Origin: an uncultured Prochlorococcus sp.
GTDB lineage: Bacteria > Cyanobacteriota > Cyanobacteriia > PCC-6307 > Cyanobiaceae
DNA: 39,797 bases
Assembly: GCA_902518475.1 (NCBI GenBank)
Contig: CABYGI010000009.1
Location: 1-39,797 of the forward strand
Direction: 5' to 3'
Part shown: piece by piece, positions 1 to 9,912 of the stretch
Position numbering within the stretch: the stretch's first letter is position 1
Layout: every line of letters starts with the position of its first letter
Program-made: the position numbers and the translations under genes
Notes under the pieces: generated by a model
What the model was told of the DNA's origin: nothing
What the model saw: only the letters and a program-made list of their open reading frames with translations
Database searches by the model: none

Positions 1-67
1 ACAAAGCATCCATGGGAACCTCTATTGTTCCCATACTATCTTTTTCAGTCCTAAAGTTTTTGGTCAT
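1..67 (-). CDS. fumC: Fumarate hydratase class II, 5' end only
   Basis: Only the first 22 codons are inside the window and the gene runs off the left edge. The translation starts MTKNFRTEKDSMGTIEVPMD, which matches the usual start of class II fumarases (a short F-R-x-E-x-D-S-M-G-x-I-x-V-P stretch before the W-G-A-Q-T-Q-R segment that would follow). The enzyme interconverts fumarate and malate. The start is 49 bases downstream of the purB stop on the same strand, and both belong to the fumarase/aspartase superfamily. Identification rests on this short N-terminus and on frequent purB-fumC adjacency in marine picocyanobacteria, which I recall rather than checked. Confidence 0.75.
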   Translation of the reverse strand, partial: MTKNFRTEKDSMGTIEVPMDAL

Positions 68-115
68 TATTCCTCTGAAAACACTGGTTTAACTAAGATA
101 AGGTTTTCAGTAATC

Positions 116-1411
116 CTAGATACCTAACTTCTCCCATATTACACTTAAATTATTAAGATGAATTGAAGGATTGAAACATTCTTCTAAGTCACTTTGATCA
201 ATAAAACCCATAATTTCATTATCTCTCTCTATATTTCGTTTAAAATTACCATTCTGAGTATTCCAGGCCTGATGCGCATTTTTTTGTACTAAGCTATAAG
301 CTTTTTCTCTAGACAAGCCCTTCTCTACAAGCAAAAGTAAAACTTTCTGACTAAAGATTACACCACCATATATATTTAAATTTTTGAGCATATTTTTTGG
401 ATAAACTTCTAAATTGCTTACTATATCTTGCATTTCCCTGAGCATAAAATGCAAGCAGATTGATACGTCAGGTAGCATGATACGTTCATTTGAACTATGG
501 CTTATATCTCTTTCGTGCCAAAGTGGAACATTTTCAAGTGCTGTTAAGACGTAACTTCTCAAAATTCTTGATAAACCACTTACTCTTTCACTTCGAATAG
601 GATTTCTTTTATGAGGCATGGCAGAACTTCCTTTTTGCCCTTTTGTAAAGCCCTCCTCAACTTCTAAAACATCAGTTCTTTGTAAATTTCTTATTTCAGT
701 TGCGAATCTATCTAAAGAAGCGCCAACTAGTGCAATAGTTTGTACATATTCTGCATGTCTGTCTCTCGATATAACCTGCGTACTTGCTGTATCTGGTTTT
801 AAGCCGAGTAAATCACAAGTTATTTGTTCTACTTTAGGATTCGTATTAGCGTAAGTTCCCATTGCACCACTTATTTGTCCAATCGCTACAGAATCTTTCA
901 GAGTTAACAATCTTTTTTTGTTCCTTATTATTTCTGCTAACCATCCAGCAAGTTTAAAACCGAAGGAAATGGGCTCTCCATGAATTGCATGAGATCTGCC
1001 AATCATTAAAGTATTTTTATGCTTCCTTGCTAATAATCTGACCTCATTTTCTAGGTTCTCAATTTCTTCTAATAACAATTTGCAAGAATCTAATAACTGA
1101 AGAGATAAGCCAGTATCAAGTACATCACTACTGGTCATCCCTACATGTATGTATCTTCCTGAATCTCCTACAAATTCATTAACACTTGTGAGAAATGCTA
1201 TGACATCATGTTTAACTTCTTTCTCAATTTCTGTAATTCTAGATTCATCAAACTTTGCATTTGAACGTATCTCTTTCATTGCATTCTCAGGGATTTTTCC
1301 GAGGGAAAAATTTGCTTCACATGCAGCTATTTCAACCTTAAGCCAACTCTGGAATTTTGCGCTTTCAGTCCAGATTTTCCCCATTTCGGGTAATGTGTAA
1401 CGCTCGATCAC
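116..1411 (-). CDS. purB: Adenylosuccinate lyase
   Basis: 431 aa, full length for the family. It catalyses two fumarate-releasing steps of purine synthesis: SAICAR to AICAR, and adenylosuccinate to AMP. The superfamily signature GSSAMPHKRNP lies at residues 261-271 and holds the mobile catalytic serine loop. The TSSDVLDT segment (93-100), H69 and H141 (in GRSHAIHGEP) are the expected active-site elements. The start MIERYTLPEMG is the common PurB start, so I keep the first ATG. The divergent neighbour on + is the TlyA-type gene, with a 281-base AT-rich gap holding both promoters. fumC follows downstream on the same strand. Confidence 0.96.
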   Translation of the reverse strand: MIERYTLPEMGKIWTESAKFQSWLKVEIAACEANFSLGKIPENAMKEIRSNAKFDESRITEIEKEVKHDVIAFLTSVNEFVGDSGRYIHVGMTSSDVLDTGLSLQLLDSCKLLLEEIENLENEVRLLARKHKNTLMIGRSHAIHGEPISFGFKLAGWLAEIIRNKKRLLTLKDSVAIGQISGAMGTYANTNPKVEQITCDLLGLKPDTASTQVISRDRHAEYVQTIALVGASLDRFATEIRNLQRTDVLEVEEGFTKGQKGSSAMPHKRNPIRSERVSGLSRILRSYVLTALENVPLWHERDISHSSNERIMLPDVSICLHFMLREMQDIVSNLEVYPKNMLKNLNIYGGVIFSQKVLLLLVEKGLSREKAYSLVQKNAHQAWNTQNGNFKRNIERDNEIMGFIDQSDLEECFNPSIHLNNLSVIWEKLGI

Positions 1412-1692
1412 AATTTTTATTTATTATCAATTTAAACTTTATAACAAAATTGAATTATTGCCCTACACCTTTAAAGATGTACTTGCCATTGAACATATTT
1501 GACTGATTATTTTTTTCCTATGTAACATTTTTGTGGCTAATAAAGAAAGCTTAAATATAAAAATGTTTACATATATTCCTTCGTTAATCATGGGTTATTT
1601 TTTAGTTCTTATTTAAAATTGAAAGGTATTAAAGAATTTGGATTTTAATCTTGTAGAAGTTCATTATTCAGTCTTTTTTTATTGATTTATAT

Positions 1693-2505
1693 ATGATTAA
1701 AAAAAGTAGATTAGATCTTTATCTTCTAAATAAGGGTTTATGTGAAACTCGTCAAAAAGCTCAAGGTTTAATTCTTGCGGGCAAGGTTAAAGATATCAAT
1801 GGAAAAGTATTTGATAAACCTGGACAACAAGTATTAATTGGATCTGAGTATTTTATTGATTCCGCGCCAATGTTTGTATCAAGGGGCGGCGAAAAATTAT
1901 TGGAGGCATTTAAAAAACTTGAAATTAAAGTAAAAGACAAAATATGTATTGACGCAGGAATCTCTACTGGGGGATTTACTGATTGCTTATTGCAACAAGG
2001 CGCAAAGTTAGTTTATGGGATAGATGTTGGTTATGGACAAACTGCATGGAAGATTAGAAATAACCCAAAAGTTATACTTTTTGAACGAACTAATATTCGA
2101 AATTTAAAACCTAATGATCTTTTATCTAGAAGTAATGAATTACCAAATTTTGTAGTAGCTGATTTGTCTTTTATTTCTTTAAAGTTAGTTTTTAAATCTA
2201 TTGGTAATTTATTAGAAGGTGATTGTATTGAGGGAATATTTTTAATTAAACCCCAATTTGAGGTAGGTAAAGATAAAGTCAGTAAAGGAGGTGTTGTTCG
2301 AAATCCTAAATTCCATACTGAGGCTATAGAGTCTGTTATCTATGCTGCAAAGAATTTCAAATGGAATATAAAGAATCTGATAGCTTCACCGCTGGTAGGT
2401 CCTGCTGGGAATCATGAATATCTAGCTTGGATGACCTTAGGAAGTCAATCAAATAAAAATATTAATAGTGAATATATACAAAATTTAGTAAAAGAAACTC
2501 TTTGA
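1693..2505 (+). CDS. tlyA: TlyA family rRNA 2'-O-methyltransferase (S4 + FtsJ-like domains)
   Basis: 270 aa. An S4 RNA-binding domain occupies about residues 4-65 (RLDLYLLNKGLCETRQKAQ). A Rossmann methyltransferase follows, with the SAM-binding stretch CIDAGISTGGFTDCLLQ near residue 85 and the VVADLSFISL motif near 155. These are typical of TlyA/hemolysin A-like proteins, which methylate ribose 2'-OH groups in rRNA. The old hemolysin label is misleading. It ends one base before the stop of the convergent glnB, so the two genes meet tail to tail without room for a separate terminator. Family assignment is firm; the exact rRNA target is inferred. Confidence 0.9.
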   Translation: MIKKSRLDLYLLNKGLCETRQKAQGLILAGKVKDINGKVFDKPGQQVLIGSEYFIDSAPMFVSRGGEKLLEAFKKLEIKVKDKICIDAGISTGGFTDCLLQQGAKLVYGIDVGYGQTAWKIRNNPKVILFERTNIRNLKPNDLLSRSNELPNFVVADLSFISLKLVFKSIGNLLEGDCIEGIFLIKPQFEVGKDKVSKGGVVRNPKFHTEAIESVIYAAKNFKWNIKNLIASPLVGPAGNHEYLAWMTLGSQSNKNINSEYIQNLVKETL

Positions 2506-2506
2506 A

Positions 2507-2869
<363 letters not shown>

Positions 2870-3115
2870 TTAATTGTTTTTTGGGAAAACATCCAACATT
2901 GAAATATCAGAAAAACATTCAACATTAAGGCCTGCATTCTTGGCGTCTTCAATTAATAGTTGGGAATTTTCTTCAGAAATTACAACTGTACTATTTGACA
3001 AAGCTTCCCACTTATCATTCTCAAAGTGTGTTTGAAGCCATAACATTCCAATTGCAGTTTTTGGTTGAAGGGATTTATTTAAGTTGTTATCGATAGTTAT
3101 CAAACAAATGTCCAT
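2870..3115 (-). CDS. Conserved small protein upstream of glnB, function unknown
   Basis: 81 aa, no signal peptide or membrane segment. The sequence has a hydrophobic start (MDICLITIDNNL), a W-L-Q-T-H-F-E-N-D-K-W-E stretch in the middle and a DAKNAGLNVECF segment that could form a beta-alpha unit. It lies 24 bases before glnB on the same strand, so the two are probably cotranscribed, which hints at a link with nitrogen control but proves nothing. I do not recognise a named domain. The ATG start is the only good one in the frame. Confidence 0.8.
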   Translation of the reverse strand: MDICLITIDNNLNKSLQPKTAIGMLWLQTHFENDKWEALSNSTVVISEENSQLLIEDAKNAGLNVECFSDISMLDVFPKNN

Positions 3116-3303
3116 TAATTTTCATTGAACTAAACACATATAAACCTTTCGGCGGACATTATGAATGTTATTATTGATACAAAAATAAGATTTAACATCT
3201 TTTGACTTATTCAATTGTAATACTTAGATTTGTTGATACTTTTGCGAATTTTTATCTTTATATATAGTTTTTATATAGGTTTAGTAAAAAAGTTCTACTA
3301 AAA

Positions 3304-3714
3304 ATGAGTACAGCTAAATTAGAAGATTCGACTCAAAGACCGCTATATGGTGAAAGAATTATTGAAGAATCAAAAATAATTTGTTTCGATAATCCAAATA
3401 AGAAAAGAATTTATGAAATTTCTATTCAGTTACCTGAATTTACATGTAAGTGCCCCTTTTCTGGTTATCCAGATTTTGCAAAGCTAAATATCATTTATCA
3501 ACCTAATTTGAAAGTCTATGAGTTGAAGTCTTTAAAGCTTTATATTAATAATTTTAGGGATATAAAAATATCACATGAGGAAGTTGTAAATAGAATTATG
3601 GACGATTTAGTGAATGAAGGTTCACCTCACTGGATACATTTAAATGCTTCATTTAACCCCAGAGGGAATGTTTCTATGCAGTTAGATATTTTTAGTGGGC
3701 AGAAAAGAAATTAA
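3304..3714 (+). CDS. queF: NADPH-dependent 7-cyano-7-deazaguanine reductase
   Basis: 136 aa, the short unimodular QueF type. It reduces preQ0 to preQ1 in queuosine synthesis for tRNA. The core motif [14 protein letters not shown] (residues 47-60) contains the catalytic Cys50, which forms a thioimide with the nitrile, and the conserved Asp57. The substrate-binding E73 and [10 protein letters not shown] stretch follow. The 3' end overlaps the stop of the convergent ccsB gene by four bases. The 188-base upstream region separates it from a divergent small gene and is AT-rich. Confidence 0.95.
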   Translation: MSTAKLEDSTQRPLYGERIIEESKIICFDNPNKKRIYEISIQLPEFTCKCPFSGYPDFAKLNIIYQPNLKVYELKSLKLYINNFRDIKISHEEVVNRIMDDLVNEGSPHWIHLNASFNPRGNVSMQLDIFSGQKRN

Positions 3715-4997
3715 AAATTTTTTATTTCGTCTGATAATTTAAAAAATTCTTTTTTAAAACCAACTAGATTTTTATTACTAAGGCCTCCAATAGATAACTT
3801 TTGTGATTCTTTATCTACCAGAATCCATAATTGATTAGTTGGTATAAGACTTAATATTGTTCCAAAAATTATTAAGATAAAAGAAAAGTAAATAAATGGT
3901 ATAGACGGATCATTTTTAATTATTAATCCACTGCTGGGGATTATTTTTTTCAGAGATACTTTTGAAGAGTTAACTTCTAATGGATTGTCATTGATAAAGA
4001 GATTATTCCCGGAAAAATTTTCTATATTCGAAATTTTAAGTGGACCATTTTCATTATCTATTGTTAAAAGGAAATTTTTTTTAGTCTCCGATCCTAATTC
4101 AATTAAAACTCCCCAAACTTGATTACCGATTTCTGGAATCTCCTTTAATTGTAATTGATACAGGATATTATCTATTTCTAAAACAACATTTGAAATTGCC
4201 CAATCTGCTTGATAAATAGTTAATCCTTTAAACCTGATTGGGTGATTAACTTTGGTTGTTTTTATTTCATTTAAATTTAGATCTTCAGAAGAAAAATTTA
4301 ATTTTGAAATAAACTGTTTGGGCACACCATCACTTTCACGTTCTATAGAAAAATCGACTAACTTTACTTTGGCTTTTGAGTTTGTGTTCTCATTAAAAAG
4401 ATCTAAAGTTTCTCCAGGCAGAAAATATTGTTCTTTTGATTGACTCGTAAAACTTCCATATGCTGAACCTATAAGTAAGATTATTAATCCGATATGTACA
4501 ACTAAAGGACCGATTTTTCCAATTAACCCCTTTCTTGCAGAAATATGACTATTAAATTTGTATGTTTTCCAACCTTTTTTTTTAAGTAATAAATCTACTT
4601 TTGATATATGTTCTCCACCATGATTGATTTGATGACTTGTAGTTAGTTGCAGTTTGCTAAATTTTTTTTCGCTTTTATATTCAATCCATTTTAATGAAGC
4701 TTTTAATGAAGGAATTTGCCTCCTGAAACTACAAGCTGCCAGAGAAATGCAAAGAAGAATTAATGTAAATAAAAACCAAAAGCTAGTATATATATGATCC
4801 AATTGAAGTTTTAAGACTTTTTCTCCATCTAAAAATCCAAAAATGGGAGCTCTATCGAAATTATCAATATAGAATTTATTATTACTACCTTGAGGTATAA
4901 AAGTACCTATTCCACTGGCAATAGCAATGAAGATTATCAGCGATATAGCGAATCTTAAACTTGATATTTTTAAAATTAGATTCTTAAAAATAATCAT
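3711..4997 (-). CDS. ccsB: Cytochrome c biogenesis protein CcsB (Ccs1/ResB family)
   Basis: 428 aa. System II cytochrome c assembly: with CcsA it carries and attaches heme to apocytochromes on the lumen side of the thylakoid. Three hydrophobic segments lie near the N-terminus (about 13-30, 70-88 and 165-185). A long lumenal domain follows, containing [15 protein letters not shown], the typical ResB motif, and a last membrane segment sits near residue 365. The gene directly follows ccdA with no gap (ccdA stop at 4998), so the two form a thiol-reduction/heme-attachment pair. Gene naming varies (ccs1, ccsB, resB). Confidence 0.93.
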   Translation of the reverse strand: MIIFKNLILKISSLRFAISLIIFIAIASGIGTFIPQGSNNKFYIDNFDRAPIFGFLDGEKVLKLQLDHIYTSFWFLFTLILLCISLAACSFRRQIPSLKASLKWIEYKSEKKFSKLQLTTSHQINHGGEHISKVDLLLKKKGWKTYKFNSHISARKGLIGKIGPLVVHIGLIILLIGSAYGSFTSQSKEQYFLPGETLDLFNENTNSKAKVKLVDFSIERESDGVPKQFISKLNFSSEDLNLNEIKTTKVNHPIRFKGLTIYQADWAISNVVLEIDNILYQLQLKEIPEIGNQVWGVLIELGSETKKNFLLTIDNENGPLKISNIENFSGNNLFINDNPLEVNSSKVSLKKIIPSSGLIIKNDPSIPFIYFSFILIIFGTILSLIPTNQLWILVDKESQKLSIGGLSNKNLVGFKKEFFKLSDEIKNF

Positions 4998-5654
4998 TTA
5001 AATCCAATTTGAAAATAAATTTAATAACCCTAGGGAAACTAAAAATATCCCACTCAAAGTCGGAATTATTTGACTAAATTTTCTAAGAGATAAAAATTGC
5101 TTTAAGTTTTCTGCGGTGGCTCCTGCAATGATTAATGGGGTTACTTGGCCTATCCCAAAGAAAAATAAAAAAATAATAGATATTATCGGGTTTTTAGTTT
5201 GCGATACCCAAGCCAAAAGAGTTGCTAAAACTGGAGTAATGCAAGGCGAAGAAGCTAGTCCAAAAGTAGTTCCTATGGCAAAAGGCGCTATAAATGTTGG
5301 TATTTTATCTTCAATGATTTTTATATCAGGTCCATTCGGAAACTGAAACTTTAGAATTCCTAATAAATTTAAACCCATTATTATTGCTATTAGGGCAACA
5401 AATGAAGTGTAATAAGATGGAATTTGCCCATATATTTTACCTAAGAATCCGCTCGCAGCCCCCAGTGCAACAAGCGAAAAAACTACACCTCCTGAAAAAC
5501 TAATAAGTTTAAATTTATTTTTCTCTGTTCCGCCTATATAAGCAATTGTCACCGGAAGTAATGATAATGAACAAGGACCAAGACTTGTTAAAAGTCCTGC
5601 GCTGAAAACCATAAATATAGTAAATGGACCAGGACTATTAAGACCATTCTGCAT
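4998..5654 (-). CDS. ccdA: Cytochrome c biogenesis / thiol-disulfide transporter CcdA
   Basis: 218 aa with about six membrane segments. CcdA passes electrons across the membrane to keep apocytochrome cysteines reduced. The paired redox cysteines are visible: Cys28 in LTSLGPCSLSLLP and Cys138 in LASSPCITPVLA. It abuts ccsB. The annotated ATG gives a short N-terminus; the frame stays open for a further 27 codons upstream to just past ftsW, and that extension resembles the N-terminal helix of other cyanobacterial CcdA proteins. It contains no ATG, GTG or TTG, so the start is uncertain. Confidence 0.92.
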   Translation of the reverse strand: MQNGLNSPGPFTIFMVFSAGLLTSLGPCSLSLLPVTIAYIGGTEKNKFKLISFSGGVVFSLVALGAASGFLGKIYGQIPSYYTSFVALIAIIMGLNLLGILKFQFPNGPDIKIIEDKIPTFIAPFAIGTTFGLASSPCITPVLATLLAWVSQTKNPIISIIFLFFFGIGQVTPLIIAGATAENLKQFLSLRKFSQIIPTLSGIFLVSLGLLNLFSNWI

Positions 5655-5736
5655 TAGCAGATTACCCTTTTGAGATATTTCTGAAATAACTAAATTAAAT
5701 GATTCGATAGCTTGAATTAAATCTTCTAAATTCTAA

Positions 5737-6972
5737 CTAATTAAGAGTCTTTCGTGTACTAATCATACCAATGAATCCTGTTGACTCTAATGAACATCTA
5801 ACTAACATCCCTGCAATAAAAAAAGAAGCTATTAATGAATTGCCACCATAACTGATAAAAGGTAGTGGTAACCCTGTAGTAGGCATTGAACCAGTTGCTA
5901 CAGCAATATGCATTATTGATTGACCTGTCAACAACACACTACATCCGATAGCAACTAATTTTGTATAGTTGTTCCTGCACTTAAGACTAATTCTTAGACT
6001 TATATAAGAGAATACTGCTAAAAATCCTAAGAATAAAGTACACCCCAATAAACCAAATTCTTCCGCAAAAATGGCAAAAATAAAATCTGTATACATGAAC
6101 GGCAGATACTGTAATTTTTGTATCGACAGTCCAAAACCTTGGCCAAATAGACCACCTGAACCTATAGCTAATAAACTTTGAACCAATTGAAATCCATTTT
6201 CTTGTTGATCTTTCCAAGGATTTATAAATGAAGTAACTCTCAGTTTTTGATATTCGTTATTAAATATGCTGATACATCCAGTAATTAATCCTATTGAAGC
6301 AAATGAGCAAAGAGAGCTAAGTTTTACTCCTCCACATAAACCCATTACCCAAAGAAGAATTCCAGTTAATGATGCAGTACTTAAATTAGGCTGTTTAAGT
6401 ATTAATAAAATTAGTAAACCAAAGGTTATGATTGAAATTAATTTTTTATCATTCTTTACTAGATTCCAATGTGCGAAAAGATTAGAAGCTTCTAGAATTA
6501 GAAAAGGTTTAATTAATTCAGATGGCTGCAGACGTAAATTGCCAAGCACTAGCCATCTTGAAGATCCATTAACTGTAATTCCAGTAAGATTGGTAAGGAA
6601 AATCAAAAAGAATAAAATATAAAACATAATTCTTGAAAACTTTAAAAGATTTCTAATGTTTGTATTAAGTACGAAATAAAATAAACTAATTCCTGGAATT
6701 GTCCAAATGATTTGTTTTTTTAAGAAGTAAGCCCAATTTCCCATTTCCCTACTAGCCACCCACCAACTTGATGATCCTAGTATGCATATGCCTAATATTG
6801 ACCAAACTCCAATGATGACGATGAGGATTTTTGCTTCATAAGGCCATATCGCCCAAGGTAAGGGAAATATAGACTCTGTAAAATTGCTGAAACTTTTTTT
6901 GTAATTAGAACTAAAGGTTTTCTTTCTTTTAGAAATTCTTTTATATTTTATTTTTTCTTGACTTATCTCCAA
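5737..6972 (-). CDS. ftsW: Septal peptidoglycan polymerase FtsW (SEDS family)
   Basis: 411 aa with about ten membrane segments after a basic cytoplasmic N-terminus (KYKRISKRKKTF). The SEDS signature YTDFIFAIFAEEFGLLG and the PFISYGGNSLIASF motif near the C-terminus are both present. FtsW polymerises septal glycan with its partner penicillin-binding protein. RodA is the alternative, but the F-A-E-E-F-G context and length fit FtsW. It lies upstream of ccdA on the same strand with 82 bases between. Its promoter region is shared with the divergent ATP synthase operon (6973-7236). Confidence 0.9.
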   Translation of the reverse strand: MEISQEKIKYKRISKRKKTFSSNYKKSFSNFTESIFPLPWAIWPYEAKILIVIIGVWSILGICILGSSSWWVASREMGNWAYFLKKQIIWTIPGISLFYFVLNTNIRNLLKFSRIMFYILFFLIFLTNLTGITVNGSSRWLVLGNLRLQPSELIKPFLILEASNLFAHWNLVKNDKKLISIITFGLLILLILKQPNLSTASLTGILLWVMGLCGGVKLSSLCSFASIGLITGCISIFNNEYQKLRVTSFINPWKDQQENGFQLVQSLLAIGSGGLFGQGFGLSIQKLQYLPFMYTDFIFAIFAEEFGLLGCTLFLGFLAVFSYISLRISLKCRNNYTKLVAIGCSVLLTGQSIMHIAVATGSMPTTGLPLPFISYGGNSLIASFFIAGMLVRCSLESTGFIGMISTRKTLN

Positions 6973-7170
6973 TTTTTTAGATGTATATTTACTATTGAGA
7001 CGTTTAATTGAGATTTTGCCAAGTCTTTTATTAACGTTTTAAAGTGTTAAAGCAATTAAAAAGATGACTTTTCATAAATTTTATTTTTTAAGAATAAAGT
7101 AAAAAATGGCCTACAGATTCATCATAAATCTTAAGAATTAATTTTTTATAAAAAAAAACTAGCTAAAAGG

Positions 7171-7226
7171 CACCTCTCCGTGATAGATTCCGTGAGTTTA
7201 TATACTTACTTAAACCATTCGGAGGG
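7171..7226 (+). promoter_or_regulatory. atp1 leader: possible Shine-Dalgarno sequestering pair
   Basis: The strong ribosome site CGGAGGG at 7220-7226 lies 10 bases before the atp1 start. An upstream segment ACCTCTCCG (7172-7180) can pair with it except for one bulged base. If the pairing forms, the first ribosome site of the ATP synthase operon would be masked. This is a base-pairing observation only. Confidence 0.3.
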
Positions 7227-7236
7227 TTTCTAAACT

Positions 7237-7713
7237 ATGTTCACATCAGTGGACTCAAATAGAAAAAAACTTGAGCATCCTTCTAATGAGAATGTTCAAT
7301 TTCCTCAATCCCTGAATAATTCGATCATCACAGAAAGTAAATCTGTCATTGCCAATCAAATAGATCATTTTCTTTCTCAAAATGATGAATACACAAAATT
7401 GCAATTAACAATTTTTGGAATTACTTTTATTATTTCTATTTTATTAGCATCAATAACTGGAATTTTTCTGGGTATTACTTTTGGTTTTAGTATTTTTATA
7501 GGTGCAATTGCCGGAATTTTTTACCTACGCTTGCTTGCCAAAAGTATAGGGAAACTTGGTAAAGAATCATCAGGTGTATCAAAATTGCAACTATTAGTTC
7601 CAGTTTGCCTCTTTATTTTTGCGAGCAAGCTAGGATCTTTAGATATTTTTCCTGCGATGATAGGTTTTTTCATTTACAAGCCTTCACTCATTCTTTATTT
7701 TTCACTCTCTTAA
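7237..7713 (+). CDS. atp1: ATP synthase accessory protein Atp1 (AtpI/UncI-like)
   Basis: 158 aa, first gene of the F0F1 operon. It has two pairs of hydrophobic segments (about 52-90 and 115-150) separated by YLRLLAKSIGKLGKES. Proteins of this position help assemble the c-ring and are not part of the finished enzyme. It is longer than the usual 110-130 aa because of a hydrophilic N-terminus of about 50 residues. The start is supported by a GGAGGG ribosome site upstream, and no later Met precedes the first membrane helix. The next gene (a subunit) starts 24 bases on. Confidence 0.85.
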   Translation: MFTSVDSNRKKLEHPSNENVQFPQSLNNSIITESKSVIANQIDHFLSQNDEYTKLQLTIFGITFIISILLASITGIFLGITFGFSIFIGAIAGIFYLRLLAKSIGKLGKESSGVSKLQLLVPVCLFIFASKLGSLDIFPAMIGFFIYKPSLILYFSLS

Positions 7714-7737
7714 GTAAATTTTTTTTAATCAAAACAA

Positions 7738-8463
7738 ATGTTTTTTAATTCCTTGCTAACAAATTTTGCAGCATTAGAAGTTGGTCAACATCTTTATTGG
7801 CAAATTGGAAATATCAGACTTCATGGGCAGGTATTTTTAACATCTTGGATTTTATTAGGAGCGTTATTAGTTTTTATTTCTTTAGGAACTAAAAAAATGG
7901 AAAATGATCCTAAAGGCCTTCAAAACCTGCTTGAGTTCCTCTGGGATTACATTAGAGATCTTGCTAGGACGCAAATAGGTGAAAAAGTATATAGAGATTG
8001 GATGCCATTTATAGGTACTTTATTTTTATTCGTCTTTGTTAGCAATTGGGGAGGAGCTTTAATTCCTTGGAGATTGATTAAGTTACCAAGTGGAGAATTA
8101 GGAGCACCTACTGCAGATATTAATACGACTATAGCCTTAGCTTTATTGGTTTCACTTTCTTATTTCTATGCAGGTTTAAGCAATAAGGGTTGGAGATACT
8201 TCGAATATTATGTTCACCCAACTCCTATTATGCTTCCTTTTAAGATTTTAGAGGACTTTACGAAACCTTTATCACTCTCTTTCAGGCTTTTTGGAAATAT
8301 TTTGGCTGATGAACTTGTTGTTGGTGTTCTAGTCTTTTTAGTTCCGTTAATTCTCCCAATACCTGTTATGTTCCTAGGATTATTTACTAGTGCAATTCAG
8401 GCATTGATATTTGCAACTTTGGCGGCCTACTACATTGGAGAAGCTGTTGAAGAACATCATTAG
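7738..8463 (+). CDS. atpB: ATP synthase F0 subunit a
   Basis: 241 aa, thylakoid membrane. Forms the two proton half-channels facing the c-ring. The essential arginine is R183 in [17 protein letters not shown], and the second motif [20 protein letters not shown] closes the protein. Five or so membrane helices are visible. In cyanobacterial nomenclature this gene is called atpI. Followed by a 164-base spacer with hairpins before the c-subunit gene. Confidence 0.97.
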   Translation: MFFNSLLTNFAALEVGQHLYWQIGNIRLHGQVFLTSWILLGALLVFISLGTKKMENDPKGLQNLLEFLWDYIRDLARTQIGEKVYRDWMPFIGTLFLFVFVSNWGGALIPWRLIKLPSGELGAPTADINTTIALALLVSLSYFYAGLSNKGWRYFEYYVHPTPIMLPFKILEDFTKPLSLSFRLFGNILADELVVGVLVFLVPLILPIPVMFLGLFTSAIQALIFATLAAYYIGEAVEEHH

Positions 8464-8480
8464 CTTTTTTCTGATACTTT

Positions 8481-8550
8481 CAGACGCTTTTACAAAGGGT
8501 CTGTAATCTGGCAAAATATCTAATCGCGTAGGTCTGAAAATATCAGACCC
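8481..8550 (+). promoter_or_regulatory. Alternative hairpins in the a-c intercistronic spacer
   Basis: A perfect hairpin GGTCTGA-AAATA-TCAGACC lies at 8531-8549. Upstream, CAGAC (8481-8485) can pair with GTCTG (8499-8503). The two halves are complementary across hairpins too: GGGTCTG (8497-8503) can pair with CAGACCC (8544-8550). Such mutually exclusive folds are typical of attenuation or RNA-processing sites, and this one precedes the gene for the most abundant subunit. No T-tract follows the stem. Confidence 0.5.
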
Positions 8551-8609
8551 ATTCTTAAAACAAAGGATGTCCAAGCGTGTATGACAACAAAGATTATCAC
8601 AAGTATTAA

Positions 8610-8873
<264 letters not shown>

Positions 8874-8878
8874 AAGTT

Positions 8879-8909
8879 AATATTGCTTCTAACTCTTATT
8901 AGCAATATT
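8879..8909 (+). promoter_or_regulatory. Hairpin between subunit c and b' genes
   Basis: A nine-base-pair perfect stem AATATTGCT / AGCAATATT encloses a 13-base loop, starting six bases after the c-subunit stop. It is not followed by a clean T-tract but by an AT-rich run. It could stabilise the 3' end of a short atpE transcript or act as a weak terminator inside the operon. Confidence 0.5.
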
Positions 8910-8941
8910 TAAATTTAATTTTTTAACTTCAACTGAATCAT

Positions 8942-9403
8942 ATGTTGGCCTTTAATTTTTTTGGTGCTACAGAAGGTGGATTATTTGATATAAATGCCAC
9001 TTTGCCACTAATGGCAATACAAGTAGTTGCGCTTACTTACATATTAAATTCTCTCTTTTTTAAGCCTGTTGGCAATGTTGTAGAAAAAAGAGAAAAGTTT
9101 GTAAGTAATAATATTATTGAGGCCAAAAATAAACTTTCTGAGGTTAAAAAATTAGAAGCTGATTTATTAATGCAGCTTCAAAGTGCTCGTACAGAAGCCC
9201 AAAGAATTGTGAGCGAAGCTGAGAATGAGTCTGACAAGCTTTATAAAGAAGCACTAGAACTTGCTAATAATGAAGCAAATGCTTCAAAAGAAAAGGCAAG
9301 ACTAGCGATTGAAAGTCAGACGACCGCTGCTCGTGATCAACTTTCTAAACAGGCTGATGATCTAAGCGAACTTATTGTTAATAGATTGATTCTAGAAAAA
9401 TGA
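8942..9403 (+). CDS. atpF2: ATP synthase F0 subunit b'
   Basis: 153 aa. One N-terminal membrane helix (about 22-45) and a long charged helix for the peripheral stalk. Photosynthetic organisms use a b/b' heterodimer instead of two b copies, and the diverged copy comes first in the operon, as here. Called atpG in older cyanobacterial naming. The stop overlaps the start of the b gene (ATGA at 9400-9403), so translation is coupled. Confidence 0.95.
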   Translation: MLAFNFFGATEGGLFDINATLPLMAIQVVALTYILNSLFFKPVGNVVEKREKFVSNNIIEAKNKLSEVKKLEADLLMQLQSARTEAQRIVSEAENESDKLYKEALELANNEANASKEKARLAIESQTTAARDQLSKQADDLSELIVNRLILEK

Positions 9404-9912
9404 ATTTAACTCTTTTAGCTACAGAAGGTTTTGGATTGAACTTCAATTTATTCGAAACTAATATCCTTAATTGGGCTGTAGTGGTTTTCGGTCTTTATAA
9501 ATTTTTGCCTGGTTTTTTAGGTAAAATGCTTCAAAAAAGGAGAGAAGGAATACTTCTTGAATTAAAAGATGCTGAAGATCGACTCCTAAAAGCAACTCAA
9601 GCTTTAGAAAAGGCGAAGAAAGATTTATCTTCAGCAGAAGAAAAAGCTTCTCAAATAAAAGCTGATTCTCTTAAAAGATCTGAATCAATCAGAATGGAAA
9701 GTGAGAAAAAAGCCATAGAGGAGATGGCACGAATTAAACAAAGTGCAATCTCTGATGAGAGCTCTGAAGCATCCAGAGCAATTTCTCAACTACGAAAAGA
9801 AGCTGTAGAACTGGCAATTAAGAAAGCTTTAGAATCTCTCCCAAATCGACTTGATAAAACAACACAAGAAAATTTGGTAACTCAATCAATTAACAATATT
9901 GAGGTGAACTAA
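9400..9912 (+). CDS. atpF: ATP synthase F0 subunit b
   Basis: 170 aa. Membrane helix at about 24-45 ([18 protein letters not shown]), then an extended Ala/Glu/Lys-rich coiled coil (residues 50-150) that forms the stator stalk with b'. Four-base overlap with b' upstream and one-base overlap (TAATG) with delta downstream, so the three genes are translationally coupled. Confidence 0.96.
   Translation: MNLTLLATEGFGLNFNLFETNILNWAVVVFGLYKFLPGFLGKMLQKRREGILLELKDAEDRLLKATQALEKAKKDLSSAEEKASQIKADSLKRSESIRMESEKKAIEEMARIKQSAISDESSEASRAISQLRKEAVELAIKKALESLPNRLDKTTQENLVTQSINNIEVN

Noticed and set aside
12..34. Perfect stem ATGGGAAC / GTTCCCAT as a terminator for purB
   Set aside because: It lies inside the start of the fumC coding region and has no T-tract on the - strand side.
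3116..3303. NtcA site ahead of the glnB unit
   Set aside because: No GTA-N8-TAC palindrome was found in this gap, only partial strings such as GTAATAC.
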